Positions 17,281-26,318 of a DNA stretch of 64,000 nucleotides are shown here, piece after piece. This stretch comes from Oscillospiraceae bacterium. Lineage in GTDB: Bacteria > Bacillota > Clostridia > Oscillospirales > Ruminococcaceae. Position 1 is the first letter of the stretch. The number at the start of each line of letters is the position of its first letter. The notes beneath the pieces were generated by a model. That model made no database searches. It saw only the letters and a list, made by a program, of their open reading frames with translations, and was not told the origin of the DNA. The DNA lies in assembly GCA_902363145.1 (NCBI GenBank), contig CABIZB010000007.1:1-64000 (forward strand), read 5' to 3'. A program made the position numbers and the translations under genes.

Positions 17281-17722
17281 CCTGATCCCTCTCTATCCTG
17301 CGTATCATAACGATTCCGTTCTCCTTGGGGTCGGAGTAGAAATTCTTCCTGATACCAACGCTTTCAAAGCCGTTTTTCTCGTATATTGCAATGGCGGGGG
17401 CGTTGGACTCACGCACTTCCAGCGCTATCTCCTCCGCCGTGTCGGGCAAAGCGCATATGAACGCTTCAAGCAGACTGTCTCCGATGCCCTTTCTGCGCAT
17501 TTGGGGGCTTACGGCAAAATTTTCGATATATCCCTGATGACCGTCGCAGTTGCCGATGATATATCCCGCAATTTTTCCGTTCTCCTCAGCGGCAAGGATA
17601 ATCTCCGCCTGTGAACCGACAGAGCTTTCAAACGCCGCCTCCGACCATGGGTCAGTGAAGCATTCCTTTTCGATTTCCGCCATCTGACCGATATACTTTT
17701 TTTCAGCTCTGATAATGTTCAT
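17270..17722 (-). CDS. rimI: Ribosomal protein S18 alanine N-acetyltransferase
   Basis: The 150-residue GNAT acetyltransferase acetylates the N-terminal alanine of ribosomal protein S18 in well-studied species. The acetyl-CoA loop RRKGIG lies at residues 76-81, preceded by the YIENFAVSP strand, with NAPAIAIYEKNGFESVG near the C-terminus. The start at MNIIRAEKK is chosen because AAAGGA precedes it; the open frame continues upstream to 17815 without a good site and overlaps dusB. The rimI-tsaD pairing is widely conserved in Firmicutes. Confidence 0.9.
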   Translation of the reverse strand: MNIIRAEKKYIGQMAEIEKECFTDPWSEAAFESSVGSQAEIILAAEENGKIAGYIIGNCDGHQGYIENFAVSPQMRRKGIGDSLLEAFICALPDTAEEIALEVRESNAPAIAIYEKNGFESVGIRKNFYSDPKENGIVMIRRIERDQDEC

Positions 17723-17808
17723 ATTACCATTTCCTTTTTTACTGCATGAAGATATGTGAGCCGTGTGCCGATATTTTTCAAAAGCAGAAATTGTTCTGCA
17801 AGAACATA

Positions 17809-18795
17809 TCAGCAAATACCTTCTGCTTTGCGAATTTCTTCAATAAGTGCTTTTAAGTCTGCAAGGGAAGCAAGACTGCCGCATCGGCTGCGATAGGAAG
17901 CCGCTCCCTTTATGCCCTTGAGATAGAAGGCACATTCCCGTCGGGCTTCCGCCATGGCAGTATGCTCACCCTTGAAGCTCACCGCAAGCTCCGTCTGATG
18001 ATACATAGCTTCCAGACGTTCTTCCAGCGTAGGCTCGGGGGGGATAATACCATTTTCAAAATAGCTTTCTATCTGGGAAAATATCCACGGATTGCCGTAG
18101 CTTCCCCTGCCAACCATAACAAGGTCGCAGCCTGTCCGGCGGTACATATCGGCAGCACTTTCGGCGCAGTCGATATCGCCATTGCCGATAACGGGAATTT
18201 TTACAGCCGCCTTGACCTGCCTTATAATATCACGGTCGGCTTTGCCGTGGTACATCTGAGTTTTTGTCCTGCCGTGAACGGTAAGCCCCATTGCCCCCGC
18301 CGCTTCCATAGCCTTTGCAAACTCGGGAGCGTTTATGGAATTTTCGTCCCAGCCCGAGCGGAACTTCACCGTAACAGGCACATTGCTTGCGGCAACAACT
18401 GCCTTTGTAATGGCATATGCCCTGTCAATATCCTTCATAAGGGCGCTTCCGCTGCCGTTTCCTGCAATTTTGGGAACAGGACAGCCCATATTGATATCAA
18501 GGATATCGGGCTTGTATTTCATAAGCATCGCCGCCGCTCTGGCGCAGAAATCAGGCTCCTCGCCGAATATCTGCAAGGCATACGGGCGTTCCCTGTCGTC
18601 AACGGTGCAAAGCTCTTCGGTCTTGCGGTCGCTGTAGCAAAGCCCCTTGGCGGATATCATTTCGGAGACCATGTATGCCGCTCCGTGCTCCTTGCACACC
18701 AGCCGATAAGCCCTGTCCGCCACCGATGCCATTGGCGCAAGTGCGGCAGTCTGCTTTATCTCCACGTCTCCTATTTTAATGGTCTTTATTTCCAT
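17809..18795 (-). CDS. dusB: tRNA-dihydrouridine synthase
   Basis: This 328-residue FMN enzyme reduces specific uridines in tRNA D-loops. It shows the N-terminal LAPMASVADRAYR, the catalytic cysteine C105 in NMGCPVPKIAGNGSG, TVKFRSGW, GLTVHGRT and VMVGRGSYGNPWIF, all standard for the DusB branch. The gene lies 86 bases upstream of rimI on the same strand, giving a small tRNA/ribosome-modification cluster with rimI and tsaD. Confidence 0.92.
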   Translation of the reverse strand: MEIKTIKIGDVEIKQTAALAPMASVADRAYRLVCKEHGAAYMVSEMISAKGLCYSDRKTEELCTVDDRERPYALQIFGEEPDFCARAAAMLMKYKPDILDINMGCPVPKIAGNGSGSALMKDIDRAYAITKAVVAASNVPVTVKFRSGWDENSINAPEFAKAMEAAGAMGLTVHGRTKTQMYHGKADRDIIRQVKAAVKIPVIGNGDIDCAESAADMYRRTGCDLVMVGRGSYGNPWIFSQIESYFENGIIPPEPTLEERLEAMYHQTELAVSFKGEHTAMAEARRECAFYLKGIKGAASYRSRCGSLASLADLKALIEEIRKAEGIC

Positions 18796-18818
18796 GACAA
18801 AACTCTTTCAACACAAAA

Positions 18819-19991
18819 TCATTTATTTTCTGACATTCCTGCCTGCAAATTGCGGGCAAGGTAAGCCTTTGTCACAAGGGTCTCGTTACCGTCGGCAAAC
18901 AGTGTTATCTGCCTGCCGTTGGAGATAAGGATACCCTCATCGCACAGGGAGTAGTCAAGCACGCCCTTTTTCAGCACGGTCTCGGTGCCGTCAGCCTCAC
19001 GCTTCACAAGCACTCGGCTCAGGGGCATAAAGCCCGAAAGCTCGCCATCCTTTGCGTCCTCAGCCTTGGCTATCTCCTTGGCTTTTATAACATTTCCGTC
19101 AATGATGATGTCCTTGGCGCTGCGTTCCTTGGTCTTTTCATTGTTCGGCAGACCCGAGCCGCCGCTTTTGAGTGGTTCGCCGCCCCATATGGTGCACATA
19201 AAGTTCAGCCAGCCGAAAAGTCCTTTCAGCAGCCTTACGGGGAAGAAAAGCACGTCGGTGAACTTGATACCGTCCCTGCTCTTTTCGCCGCCGTAGGGCT
19301 GGCGTATGTAGTAGATATTGCCGTATTTATCATCTTTTATCTTGTAATAGTCATACTTTGGGTCGGTGAGAAACTCCTCCATCTCACGGGTAACAGTGTC
19401 AAGATATGCGCCGCTTCTGGGAGAAATGCCGCCGATAACGCCGTTTGCATCTCTGCCGTAGCCTGCGGTGGAAAAATATATCCTGCCCTTGTTAAAGCGG
19501 CTCCAGTAAGGGTCTTCCTCAATGGTGTCGCCGTCGGTGAACTCCTCATATGCGGAAGAAGGCGGCTCCATCACGCCGATATGCAGGTGCATTGAGCTGC
19601 CAATGCTCACCGCCAGCTTGCCGTCAAGGAAATCAAATGCGCCGAAGCTTATGTCGTTGCCCGAAAGTATAAGCCCCTCGTTCATGTCCGTGCGGTCAGT
19701 GCTGCGGCGGTAAAGGGAAGAAGAGCCGTCCAGCTGAATGCCGTAGATAAGCTCTCCGTCTTTGTCGCCGCAGCAGGCAAGCCCCGTTATTCTCGCAGGC
19801 ATTTCGATAGTCTCCGCTTTCATTGCAGTGCCTGTGAACATTGCACCCGAGCCTGTGGTCTTCCACTCGCTTCTCCTGCGAATACTGTCAAGGGTCTCCT
19901 TGTATTTTATAACACGCCCGCAGGGAATTTCGGTCTTGTTTGAGTTTTCAAAGCTGTAAATTTTGTTTTCAGAGGTGTAGATGATATTCAT
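18819..19991 (-). CDS. Uncharacterised protein, probable beta-propeller
   Basis: I do not recognise this 390-residue protein. It has no signal peptide or clear membrane helix; one hydrophobic stretch (FPVRLLKGLFGWLNFMCTIW, around residues 250-270) could associate with the membrane. The sequence alternates short beta-strand blocks with Asp/Gly turns (FDFLDGKLAVSIGSS, KGRIYFSTAGYGRD, DKYGNIYYIRQ), as in TolB-like propellers. It lies 23 bases upstream of dusB on the same strand, suggesting one transcript, and downstream of prmA. Confidence 0.65.
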   Translation of the reverse strand: MNIIYTSENKIYSFENSNKTEIPCGRVIKYKETLDSIRRRSEWKTTGSGAMFTGTAMKAETIEMPARITGLACCGDKDGELIYGIQLDGSSSLYRRSTDRTDMNEGLILSGNDISFGAFDFLDGKLAVSIGSSMHLHIGVMEPPSSAYEEFTDGDTIEEDPYWSRFNKGRIYFSTAGYGRDANGVIGGISPRSGAYLDTVTREMEEFLTDPKYDYYKIKDDKYGNIYYIRQPYGGEKSRDGIKFTDVLFFPVRLLKGLFGWLNFMCTIWGGEPLKSGGSGLPNNEKTKERSAKDIIIDGNVIKAKEIAKAEDAKDGELSGFMPLSRVLVKREADGTETVLKKGVLDYSLCDEGILISNGRQITLFADGNETLVTKAYLARNLQAGMSENK

Positions 19992-20032
19992 ATCGGTCAG
20001 CCTTTCCGCAAAGTATTCTGTCTGATAAGCAA

Positions 20033-20995
20033 TTATTTTACAAATGAAGCCGCAGCCCAGCCGCCCGATTCCCTAAGCTCTGTGCGCTTGAAGCCTGCCT
20101 TTTCCATAGCAGCCATTACCTCGTCGCAGCGCTCGATGATGATTCCCGAAATGATCACGGTTCCCATGGGAACCAGGAAGTCGCCGAACAGGGGAGCCAT
20201 GGCAATAAGCACGTCCGCAACGATATTTGCAGTGATAAGGTTATATCCGCCGCCTATCTTTTTGCGAAGCTCCTCATCGCCGATAATGTTGCCCGCATAG
20301 GTAACGTACTTATCGGGAGTGATGTGGTTCTTTTCCGCATTCTGCTTTGCGATCTTCACGCTGTTAAGGTCGATATCAACAGCGCAGGCATTGTCCGCAC
20401 CAAGCAGAAGAGCCGCAATGGAAAGGATACCGCTTCCGCAGCCAAGGTCAAGCACCTTGTCATTCTCGTGAAGTGTTTTTTCAAGCAGTTCAAGGCAAAG
20501 CTGAGTTGTGTTGTGCTGACCTGTTCCGAAGGAGGACTCGGGATCTATTTCAAGAACAGTCCTGTCGGTCTCCTCCAGAGGCTCCCAGGAGGGCTTTACA
20601 ACAAGCTTATCGCCCACTTTAAGGGGCTTGAAATACTGCTTCCAGTTGTTAGCCCAGTCCTCTTCACGGACGTTGGAAAGCTCACAGACAAGGCGTCCGA
20701 ACTTCTTTTCGGTATCAAGAGCGGCAAGCTCAGCCATCTCGCTCCTTACCATAGCCAGCATATCTGCACCCTGAGAATTATCCGCAAGATAGAATGTTAC
20801 GCAGGTCTCGCAGTTTTTCAGGTTCATAAGGTCATCGTCGATATAATCCCAGTTGCCTGTTTTGTCGTTGAGGAAGTCCTCAAAATCCTTAGCATCCTTT
20901 ATAGCAAAGCCTGTAACGCCTACGCCAAGCAGTCTGCCGCAGACAGGCTCGATACCTTCGGTGGTGGTATAAACATTTACTTCTGTCCAGTTCAT
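20033..20995 (-). CDS. prmA: Ribosomal protein L11 methyltransferase
   Basis: The 320-residue protein trimethylates ribosomal protein L11 with S-adenosylmethionine. It has the N-terminal substrate-recognition domain (WTEVNVYTT, ANNWKQYFKPLKVG) and the class I methyltransferase core (LDLGCGSGILSIAAL near residue 180, AVDIDLNSV, ITANIVADVLI). A GGAGGA site precedes the start. Its substrate gene rplK is in the same window at 48855. A palindromic element (21095-21196) sits upstream and could supply or modulate its promoter. rsmE, a frequent neighbour of prmA, is located elsewhere here. Confidence 0.95.
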   Translation of the reverse strand: MNWTEVNVYTTTEGIEPVCGRLLGVGVTGFAIKDAKDFEDFLNDKTGNWDYIDDDLMNLKNCETCVTFYLADNSQGADMLAMVRSEMAELAALDTEKKFGRLVCELSNVREEDWANNWKQYFKPLKVGDKLVVKPSWEPLEETDRTVLEIDPESSFGTGQHNTTQLCLELLEKTLHENDKVLDLGCGSGILSIAALLLGADNACAVDIDLNSVKIAKQNAEKNHITPDKYVTYAGNIIGDEELRKKIGGGYNLITANIVADVLIAMAPLFGDFLVPMGTVIISGIIIERCDEVMAAMEKAGFKRTELRESGGWAAASFVK

Positions 20996-21094
20996 ATTAA
21001 ATTCCTCCGTGTATTTATTTACGCATTGCTCCTTTTATTATAGTACAAATCCGTCTTTTTTGCAATAGAAAGTGAAAAATAAACATATGCTATA

Positions 21095-21196
21095 ATACTA
21101 ATCACCAATAAAACTATAGACAAAAAATCATCGCATAATCCATATACGCAAGATTATGCTCGATTTTTTGTATAGTTTTTAATTGGTTCTTAGTAT
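21095..21196. repeat. MITE-like palindromic element, copy 2
   Basis: A 102-bp imperfect palindrome running from ATACTAATCACC to the TAGTAT end; almost identical to the copy at 51901-52002. Its left end read on the minus strand offers TTGTCT, 17 bases, TAGTAT pointing at prmA. Confidence 0.88.
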
Positions 21197-21208
21197 AAAA
21201 AATAATAC

Positions 21209-21242
21209 AAAAGAGCTGCTGCATCTTGTGCAACAGCTCTTT
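21209..21242 (-). terminator. Terminator of the phe operon
   Basis: Arms AAAAGAGCTG and CAGCTCTTT around a 15-base interior; same core hairpin as the terminator at 15375-15414. It lies just after the pheT stop. Confidence 0.8.
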
Positions 21243-21263
21243 CGGATATGCTGTGATCATTTA

Positions 21264-23678
21264 TCAGCTTCTTATCTCAGCGCCCAGCTCGGAAAGCTTC
21301 TTCAGTGCCTTCTTGACAGCTGCGTCAGCCTGTTCGTCGGTAAGGGTACCGTCGTGAGAACGCATTACAATACTGAATGCGGCGGACTTCTTGCCGTCGG
21401 CTATCTGCTTGCCCTTGTAGATATCGAAGAGCTTTACGCTTTCAAGTATCTTGCCAACGCCCTCGGAAATTGCCTTTTCAAGGTGAGCAACGGGGATATC
21501 CTCATCGCATACAACTGCAAGGTCACGGGTGGTAGCGGGGTACTTGGGCAGGGGCTTATATACCTTCTGAATGGAAGCGGCCATCATCTCGGGGAGATTG
21601 AGCTTTGCGGCATATGCCTTTACGCCGATGCCGTAGTTTTCGAGAGTTTCGGGGTGAAGCTCGCCGAAGATACCGATGGCAACGCCGTCCTTGAATACCT
21701 CTGCGCATCTGCCGGGGTGGAATGCGGGAGCTTCGCCGAAGTTCTCGGAGGTTCCCTTGCAAGGCTCATACTCAGCGCCTACGATTCCCAGTGTGTCAAG
21801 GAGCTTTTCGATAATGCCCTTCATGCTGTAGAAATCGTACTGTGCGCCGTACATACCGAAGCACATTCTTGCAGGCTCCTCAGGCAGTTCGCCGCCCTTG
21901 GGGAGATATTCGTTGCCCATTTCAAAGAGGCAAACGCTTGCGTTTCTGTTATTGTAGTTGGAAGCCATTATCTCGCACATGGAGGGCAGGAGAGATGTTC
22001 TCATAACAGAGGTATCCTCGCCCAGAGGGTTTGTGATAACAACAGTGTTTCTAAGCTTGCTGTCCTTGGGAAGTCTTATCTTGTCGAAATACTTGGGGGA
22101 GATAAAGGAGAATGTGGTTATCTCGTAAGCGCCCAGAGCAACGGCAGTATTCATTGCCTTTCTGGTGAACTTCTGTGCAGGGGTCAGCTCACCGCTGGCA
22201 ATACCTCTGATAATGGTCTGAGGGATATTGTTGTAGCCGTAAAGACGTGCTATCTCTTCTGCAAGGTCGTTCTTGTACTCGATATCTATTCTGTAAGCGG
22301 GAGCATATGCCCAGCCGTCCTTAACTTCAATTTCAAGCTTCTTGAGGTATTTTATCATATCCTCCTCGGAAATATCTGTGCCAAGGAAGTTGTTTATCCA
22401 CTTTGCGTCAAAGGGAGCCTTTTTCTGAGTGTCCTTGTGGGTATCGCAGTCAATAAGCTCGGTAACGATCTCGCCGCAGCCCAGCTCTTCAACCAGCTCC
22501 AGCGCTCTCTTGATGGCAGGCATACACATTCTGGGGTCAAGACCCTTTTCAAAACGTGCGGAAGCGTCTGTTCTCATGCCCAGAGCCTTTGCAGCAGTTC
22601 TTACGCTTGCGCCGTCAAAGCACGCAGCCTCGAATACAACGTCAGTTGTGTCGTCCATGATCCCGCTGTATTCGCCGCCCATAACGCCTGCAACGGCAAC
22701 GGGCTTCTTGCTGTCGGCAATTACCAGCATCTTGGGGGAAAGCTCTCTCTCAACGCCGTCAAGAGTGGTTATCTTCTCGCCCTCTGCGGCATTTCTGATG
22801 TTGATGGAGCCGCCCTCGATGTAGCGGATATCAAATGCGTGCATGGGGTGACCGTATTCCAGCATTACAAAGTTTGTGATATCAACAAAGTTGTTGATGG
22901 GGCGAACGCCGCTGGCACGAAGTCTTTCTCTCATCCACAGGGGAGAGGGGCCTATCTTTACGTTCTTTACAACGCCTGCGATATAGCGTGAGCAAAGCTC
23001 GGTGTTCTCGATATTTACTTTGAGATAATCGGCAGCAGTTCCGCCGATGCCTTTTATCTCAGGCTCCTTGATGTTAAGGGGAAGATCAAAGGTAGCGGCA
23101 GTCTCTCTTGCAAGGCCCAGAACGGACATACAGTCGGGGCGGTTTGAGGTTATCTCAAACTCAACTGTGGTATCGCCGAAGTCGATAGCCTCGTGGATAT
23201 CCATACCGGGATAAAGAGCCTTTTCGGTCTCCTGCTTTAAGATGAAAATGCCGTCAGCAATGGCATAGGGGAAGTCGTGGGTAGTAAGACCCAGCTCGCC
23301 CAGTGAGCAGAGCATACCATTGGAAGCAACGCCTCTCAGCTTGCCCTTCTTTATCTTAACGCCTCCGGGAAGTGTGGAACCGTCCAGCGCAGCGGGAACG
23401 AAATCGCCAACGTTATTTTCTCTGATATTGGGTGCGCCTGTAACGATCTGAACAGGCTCAGCCTCGCCCACATCTACCTGGCATACAACAAGGTGGTCGG
23501 AATTTTCGTGGGGCTTAACGTCCAGTATCTTTCCCACAACGACCTTGGATATCTCGCTGCCCTCAGTTTCGTAGCTTTCTACCTTGGAGCCGCTCATTGT
23601 GATGCCCTGGCAGAAATCCTTTATGCTCATGTCTCCGATATCAACATAATCGGAGAGCCATTTCATTGAAAGATCCAT
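21264..23678 (-). CDS. pheT: Phenylalanine-tRNA ligase beta subunit
   Basis: At 804 residues this is a full-length beta subunit of the alpha2-beta2 enzyme that charges tRNA-Phe. Visible domains are the N-terminal EMAP-like tRNA-binding fold (about 40-150, VVVGKILDVKPHENSDHLVVCQVDVG), the B3/B4 editing region (ITSNRPDCMSVLGLARE; RPINNFVDITNFVMLEYGHPMHAFD), B5, a catalytic-like core (NPLGEDTSVMRTSLLPSM), and the C-terminal ferredoxin-fold anticodon-binding domain (YPATTRDLAVVCDEDIPVAHL). It is last in the operon behind a Phe T-box and is separated from pheS by an unrelated membrane protein gene. Confidence 0.96.
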   Translation of the reverse strand: MDLSMKWLSDYVDIGDMSIKDFCQGITMSGSKVESYETEGSEISKVVVGKILDVKPHENSDHLVVCQVDVGEAEPVQIVTGAPNIRENNVGDFVPAALDGSTLPGGVKIKKGKLRGVASNGMLCSLGELGLTTHDFPYAIADGIFILKQETEKALYPGMDIHEAIDFGDTTVEFEITSNRPDCMSVLGLARETAATFDLPLNIKEPEIKGIGGTAADYLKVNIENTELCSRYIAGVVKNVKIGPSPLWMRERLRASGVRPINNFVDITNFVMLEYGHPMHAFDIRYIEGGSINIRNAAEGEKITTLDGVERELSPKMLVIADSKKPVAVAGVMGGEYSGIMDDTTDVVFEAACFDGASVRTAAKALGMRTDASARFEKGLDPRMCMPAIKRALELVEELGCGEIVTELIDCDTHKDTQKKAPFDAKWINNFLGTDISEEDMIKYLKKLEIEVKDGWAYAPAYRIDIEYKNDLAEEIARLYGYNNIPQTIIRGIASGELTPAQKFTRKAMNTAVALGAYEITTFSFISPKYFDKIRLPKDSKLRNTVVITNPLGEDTSVMRTSLLPSMCEIMASNYNNRNASVCLFEMGNEYLPKGGELPEEPARMCFGMYGAQYDFYSMKGIIEKLLDTLGIVGAEYEPCKGTSENFGEAPAFHPGRCAEVFKDGVAIGIFGELHPETLENYGIGVKAYAAKLNLPEMMAASIQKVYKPLPKYPATTRDLAVVCDEDIPVAHLEKAISEGVGKILESVKLFDIYKGKQIADGKKSAAFSIVMRSHDGTLTDEQADAAVKKALKKLSELGAEIRS

Positions 23679-23693
23679 TTATATATTTCCTCC

Positions 23694-24305
23694 TCATTTT
23701 TTTCTGATAACGATAATGCTTCCTGCCTTTAAAGTATTATAATACTCTTCCATATCCGCTTTCTGATAATTCACACGGAATTTAAGCTCCGCATTGGGGC
23801 ATTTCTCTGAAAGCAGCTTATAAAAGCTTTCGTCCATATTTCCCAGTCCCACGGGAACATATATCCTGCCGAAGCTTCTTGTTCTGAAAGTCATATTTGT
23901 GGCAGAGGGTGAACCGACATATGTGTTTGTGATGATCTCCATTATCTCGTAGTAGGGAAGTATAAGCCCCTCCTTTGAGAAGAGATATTCTGAGGTCAGT
24001 GCGAAAACTCTGTACCACTCACAACGTTCAAGCTCTGCTGCAATTTTTTCGGCAGATGCTTCCGATATCGCTTCAAGCTGTCTTTTCATCGACCTGCTCT
24101 GAATAAAATTCATCGTGATAAGAGCCACGGTGGTCACAACGGAAATTATCCGCCAGACCACGCTGTAATCCCTGCCGTCAAGGAACCTGAGCAGCGGGAT
24201 AAGTATAAGCGTATAGACTATGCTCAGAATATTCCACAAACGCTGCTTAAATTTAAAGCGCTTTTTGTACTGCCCGAACAGGCTGTTTTTGTCGGCACTG
24301 TCCAT
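23694..24305 (-). CDS. Two-helix membrane protein inserted between pheS and pheT
   Basis: I do not recognise this 203-residue protein. After a basic N-terminus come two membrane helices (about residues 25-42 and 50-68), then a soluble domain of about 130 residues starting with a likely coiled coil (RQLEAISEASAEKIAAELERCE). The arrangement recalls SLATT-type proteins, but no family signature is certain. It begins 4 bases after the pheS stop and ends 15 bases before pheT, so it is under T-box control with both synthetase subunits. Confidence 0.7.
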   Translation of the reverse strand: MDSADKNSLFGQYKKRFKFKQRLWNILSIVYTLILIPLLRFLDGRDYSVVWRIISVVTTVALITMNFIQSRSMKRQLEAISEASAEKIAAELERCEWYRVFALTSEYLFSKEGLILPYYEIMEIITNTYVGSPSATNMTFRTRSFGRIYVPVGLGNMDESFYKLLSEKCPNAELKFRVNYQKADMEEYYNTLKAGSIIVIRKK

Positions 24306-24309
24306 TTTA

Positions 24310-25329
24310 TCAGAACTGAGACAAGAATCTCATATCATTCTCGTAAAGCATTCTCATATCGTTGATATTGTATCTGCCCATGGTAATACGCTCAAGGCCG
24401 ATACCGAAAGCAAAGCCGCTGTAAACCTCGGGGTCGATGCCGCAGCCTCTGAGGACTTCGGGGTGAACCATGCCTGAGCCCAGAAGCTCAACATATCCCT
24501 CGCCCTTGCACATTGAGCAGCCCTTTCCGCCGCAGTTGAAGCAAACAAGGTCAACCTCTGCGGAGGGTTCGGTGTAGGGGAAGTGGTGGGGACGGAGACG
24601 TATCTTGGCGTCCTTGCCGTAAAGCTTCTTCATAAGCAGGTCAAGTGTGCCGTACAGGTCGCCGAGAGTTACGCCCTTGTCGATAACAAGTCCCTCTATC
24701 TGGTGGAAAAGAGGAGAATGTGTAGCGTCAACTGCGTCGGAACGGTAAACACGGCCGGGGGAGATTATTCTGATAGGAGGCTTTCTCTGCTCCATGGTAC
24801 GTATCTGTACGCTGGAGGTCTGAGTTCTGAGAACCACATTGTCGTTGATGTAGAAAGTATCCTGTGTATCTCTTGCAGGGTGATGCTTAGGCATATTGAG
24901 CGCCTCAAAGCAGTAATGGTCGGTCTCGACCTCGGGGCCGTCAACAATATCAAAGCCCATGCCAAGGAATATTTCCTTTACTTCTTCAAGCACTGCTGTG
25001 AGGGGGTGAAGTCTGCCAATTTCGGGAGCCTTGCCGGGGAGAGTAACGTCGATGGTCTCCGCAGCCATTTTATTTGCAGCTGCCTCAGATTTGAGAGCCT
25101 CTGCCTTTTCTGTGATCTTAGCCTCGATCTCGCTTCTTACCTTGTTTGCAAGCTGACCGATAATGGGTCTTTCCTCTGCGGAAAGTCCGCCCATCTGCTT
25201 GAGTATGGCGGTAAGCTCGCCCTTTTTGCCGAGAAACTTAACTCTCAGCTCTTCCATTACCTTAAGGTCGCCGCATTCGGACAGCTCTTTCTGAGCTGAT
25301 GCCAGAATCTGCTCTAACTGCTGTTTCAT
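24310..25329 (-). CDS. pheS: Phenylalanine-tRNA ligase alpha subunit
   Basis: The 339-residue alpha subunit carries the catalytic site. It has an N-terminal coiled coil (about 1-85), class II motif 2 ([21 protein letters not shown] split around [13 protein letters not shown]), the [10 protein letters not shown] segment and motif 3 ([13 protein letters not shown]). A CFNCGG...CSMC cysteine cluster lies near residue 270. The AAAGGATCG site precedes the ATG. It is the first gene after the T-box leader. Confidence 0.96.
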   Translation of the reverse strand: MKQQLEQILASAQKELSECGDLKVMEELRVKFLGKKGELTAILKQMGGLSAEERPIIGQLANKVRSEIEAKITEKAEALKSEAAANKMAAETIDVTLPGKAPEIGRLHPLTAVLEEVKEIFLGMGFDIVDGPEVETDHYCFEALNMPKHHPARDTQDTFYINDNVVLRTQTSSVQIRTMEQRKPPIRIISPGRVYRSDAVDATHSPLFHQIEGLVIDKGVTLGDLYGTLDLLMKKLYGKDAKIRLRPHHFPYTEPSAEVDLVCFNCGGKGCSMCKGEGYVELLGSGMVHPEVLRGCGIDPEVYSGFAFGIGLERITMGRYNINDMRMLYENDMRFLSQF

Positions 25330-25399
25330 TCAGTTCGATCCTTTCTTTTTATATGATTTTAATTGTTTTGCTGTACTTTTTTGCTGCTTTAACAACAAA

Positions 25400-25696
25400 A
25401 AATCCCGTCCTGCATTGCCGCAAAGGCTTATGACAGGACGGGATATATTATCCCAAACCACCCGTACATAATAAGGACAAGCATCCTCTCCGCCGTAACG
25501 GGGCTTTTCCGTCCGCTCCTACTGTGATTTCAGAGCAGCCACTCACGGATGAAATTCATCGGAAGCAAACGCAAAGGAAGCTTTCAGCCCAAGGCTCCCA
25601 TTCTCTGAAAATGCGTATGCAGACCTTGTAAAAGGCTCTGCAAGCTGCCGCTTACTGTGTCCGGTCGGCGTGTTTTGTGTACAGCTATTCAAATAC
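25400..25696 (-). promoter_or_regulatory. T-box leader specific for tRNA-Phe
   Basis: On the minus strand the leader contains the stem I AGAGA and GCTGAAAG motifs, a specifier loop with a TTC (Phe) codon at 25551-25553 followed by A, the CGTTACGGC segment and a T-box GGGTGGT at 25452-25463. The TGGT matches the ACCA end of tRNA-Phe. A strong terminator (arms 25402-25412 and 25434-25444, then U run) follows. Uncharged tRNA-Phe should stabilise the antiterminator and allow pheS-orf-pheT transcription. Confidence 0.85.
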
Positions 25697-25702
25697 ATCT
25701 TT

Positions 25703-25731
25703 ATTATACACGTATTTTTCCCAAATTGCAA
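25703..25731 (-). promoter_or_regulatory. Promoter of the phe operon
   Basis: TTGCAA (25726-25731) and TATAAT (25703-25708) with a 17-base spacer on the minus strand, immediately before the T-box leader. Confidence 0.8.
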
Positions 25732-25755
25732 GGGCTTTTTGAGATTTTTACAATT

Positions 25756-26163
25756 TTATTTTTCATCATCAAAGACTGCCTTTTGCAGCTCCTTTATATG
25801 CTCAATGGGAAAGGGCGGCTCTGCAATGGGGCGCATGGCTATCGACATCAGCTTCACGGGATTGTCGTCAGCGGCAATTCGGTTGGAGCTGAGCTTTCCG
25901 CAGCGGCGGCAGCGATGTATCAGCGCCCACTCGCCGTTTTTGCGCACCCACACTCCCACTGCGTCCATTATACCTCCGCAGTCGGAGGCTCTGTCTCCGG
26001 GCTCGTCATCGACGTGCAGACTGGAAAGGCAGTTGGGGCAGTGGTTGCGGTGGTCGGTTCCCGCTCCCTGAGGGGAGCATATCCAGCCGCATACCTTGCA
26101 GGTAAAGGTCTCATTGCAGGCTTCGTGTCGGTAGTCCTTGTGATTTTTAGAATTATGCTTCAT
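25756..26163 (-). CDS. RNHCP domain protein (zinc-ribbon)
   Basis: This 135-residue protein contains the RNHCP motif that names its family at residues 39-43, within three cysteine pairs (C22/C25, C42/C45, C85/C88) plus scattered His, consistent with zinc binding. The family is found in Firmicutes and Actinobacteria and has no established function; a nucleic-acid-binding role is a guess from the zinc ribbons. A GGAGGAAAT site precedes the start. It lies between the phe T-box and the GH26 gene with its own 5' region containing a structured segment. Confidence 0.8.
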   Translation of the reverse strand: MKHNSKNHKDYRHEACNETFTCKVCGWICSPQGAGTDHRNHCPNCLSSLHVDDEPGDRASDCGGIMDAVGVWVRKNGEWALIHRCRRCGKLSSNRIAADDNPVKLMSIAMRPIAEPPFPIEHIKELQKAVFDDEK

Positions 26164-26318
26164 ATTTCCTCCAAAAGATTATCCTTTGGGAGGCGTATGA
26201 CGTATGCTGTTAAGTAACAGTTCTGAGATTTACAGTCAAGCCTCCCGGCCTGCTGCTATATCCATTGTAATATTCGTCAAACAAATTTCCTTTCTATTCG
26301 GCATAATGCCGTTTGATT
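26164..26318 (-). other. Structured leader between GH26 and RNHCP genes
   Basis: The region can fold into a long stem with GGGAGGC (near 26189-26195) pairing to GCCTCCC (near 26247-26253). A small perfect hairpin CTGTTA/TAACAG lies inside. It may terminate the GH26 transcript or act as a leader; no known riboswitch motif is recognised. Confidence 0.4.

Noticed and set aside
21183..22991. 602-codon plus-strand open frame
   Set aside because: Antisense shadow of pheT, with no ribosome-binding site or recognisable domain.
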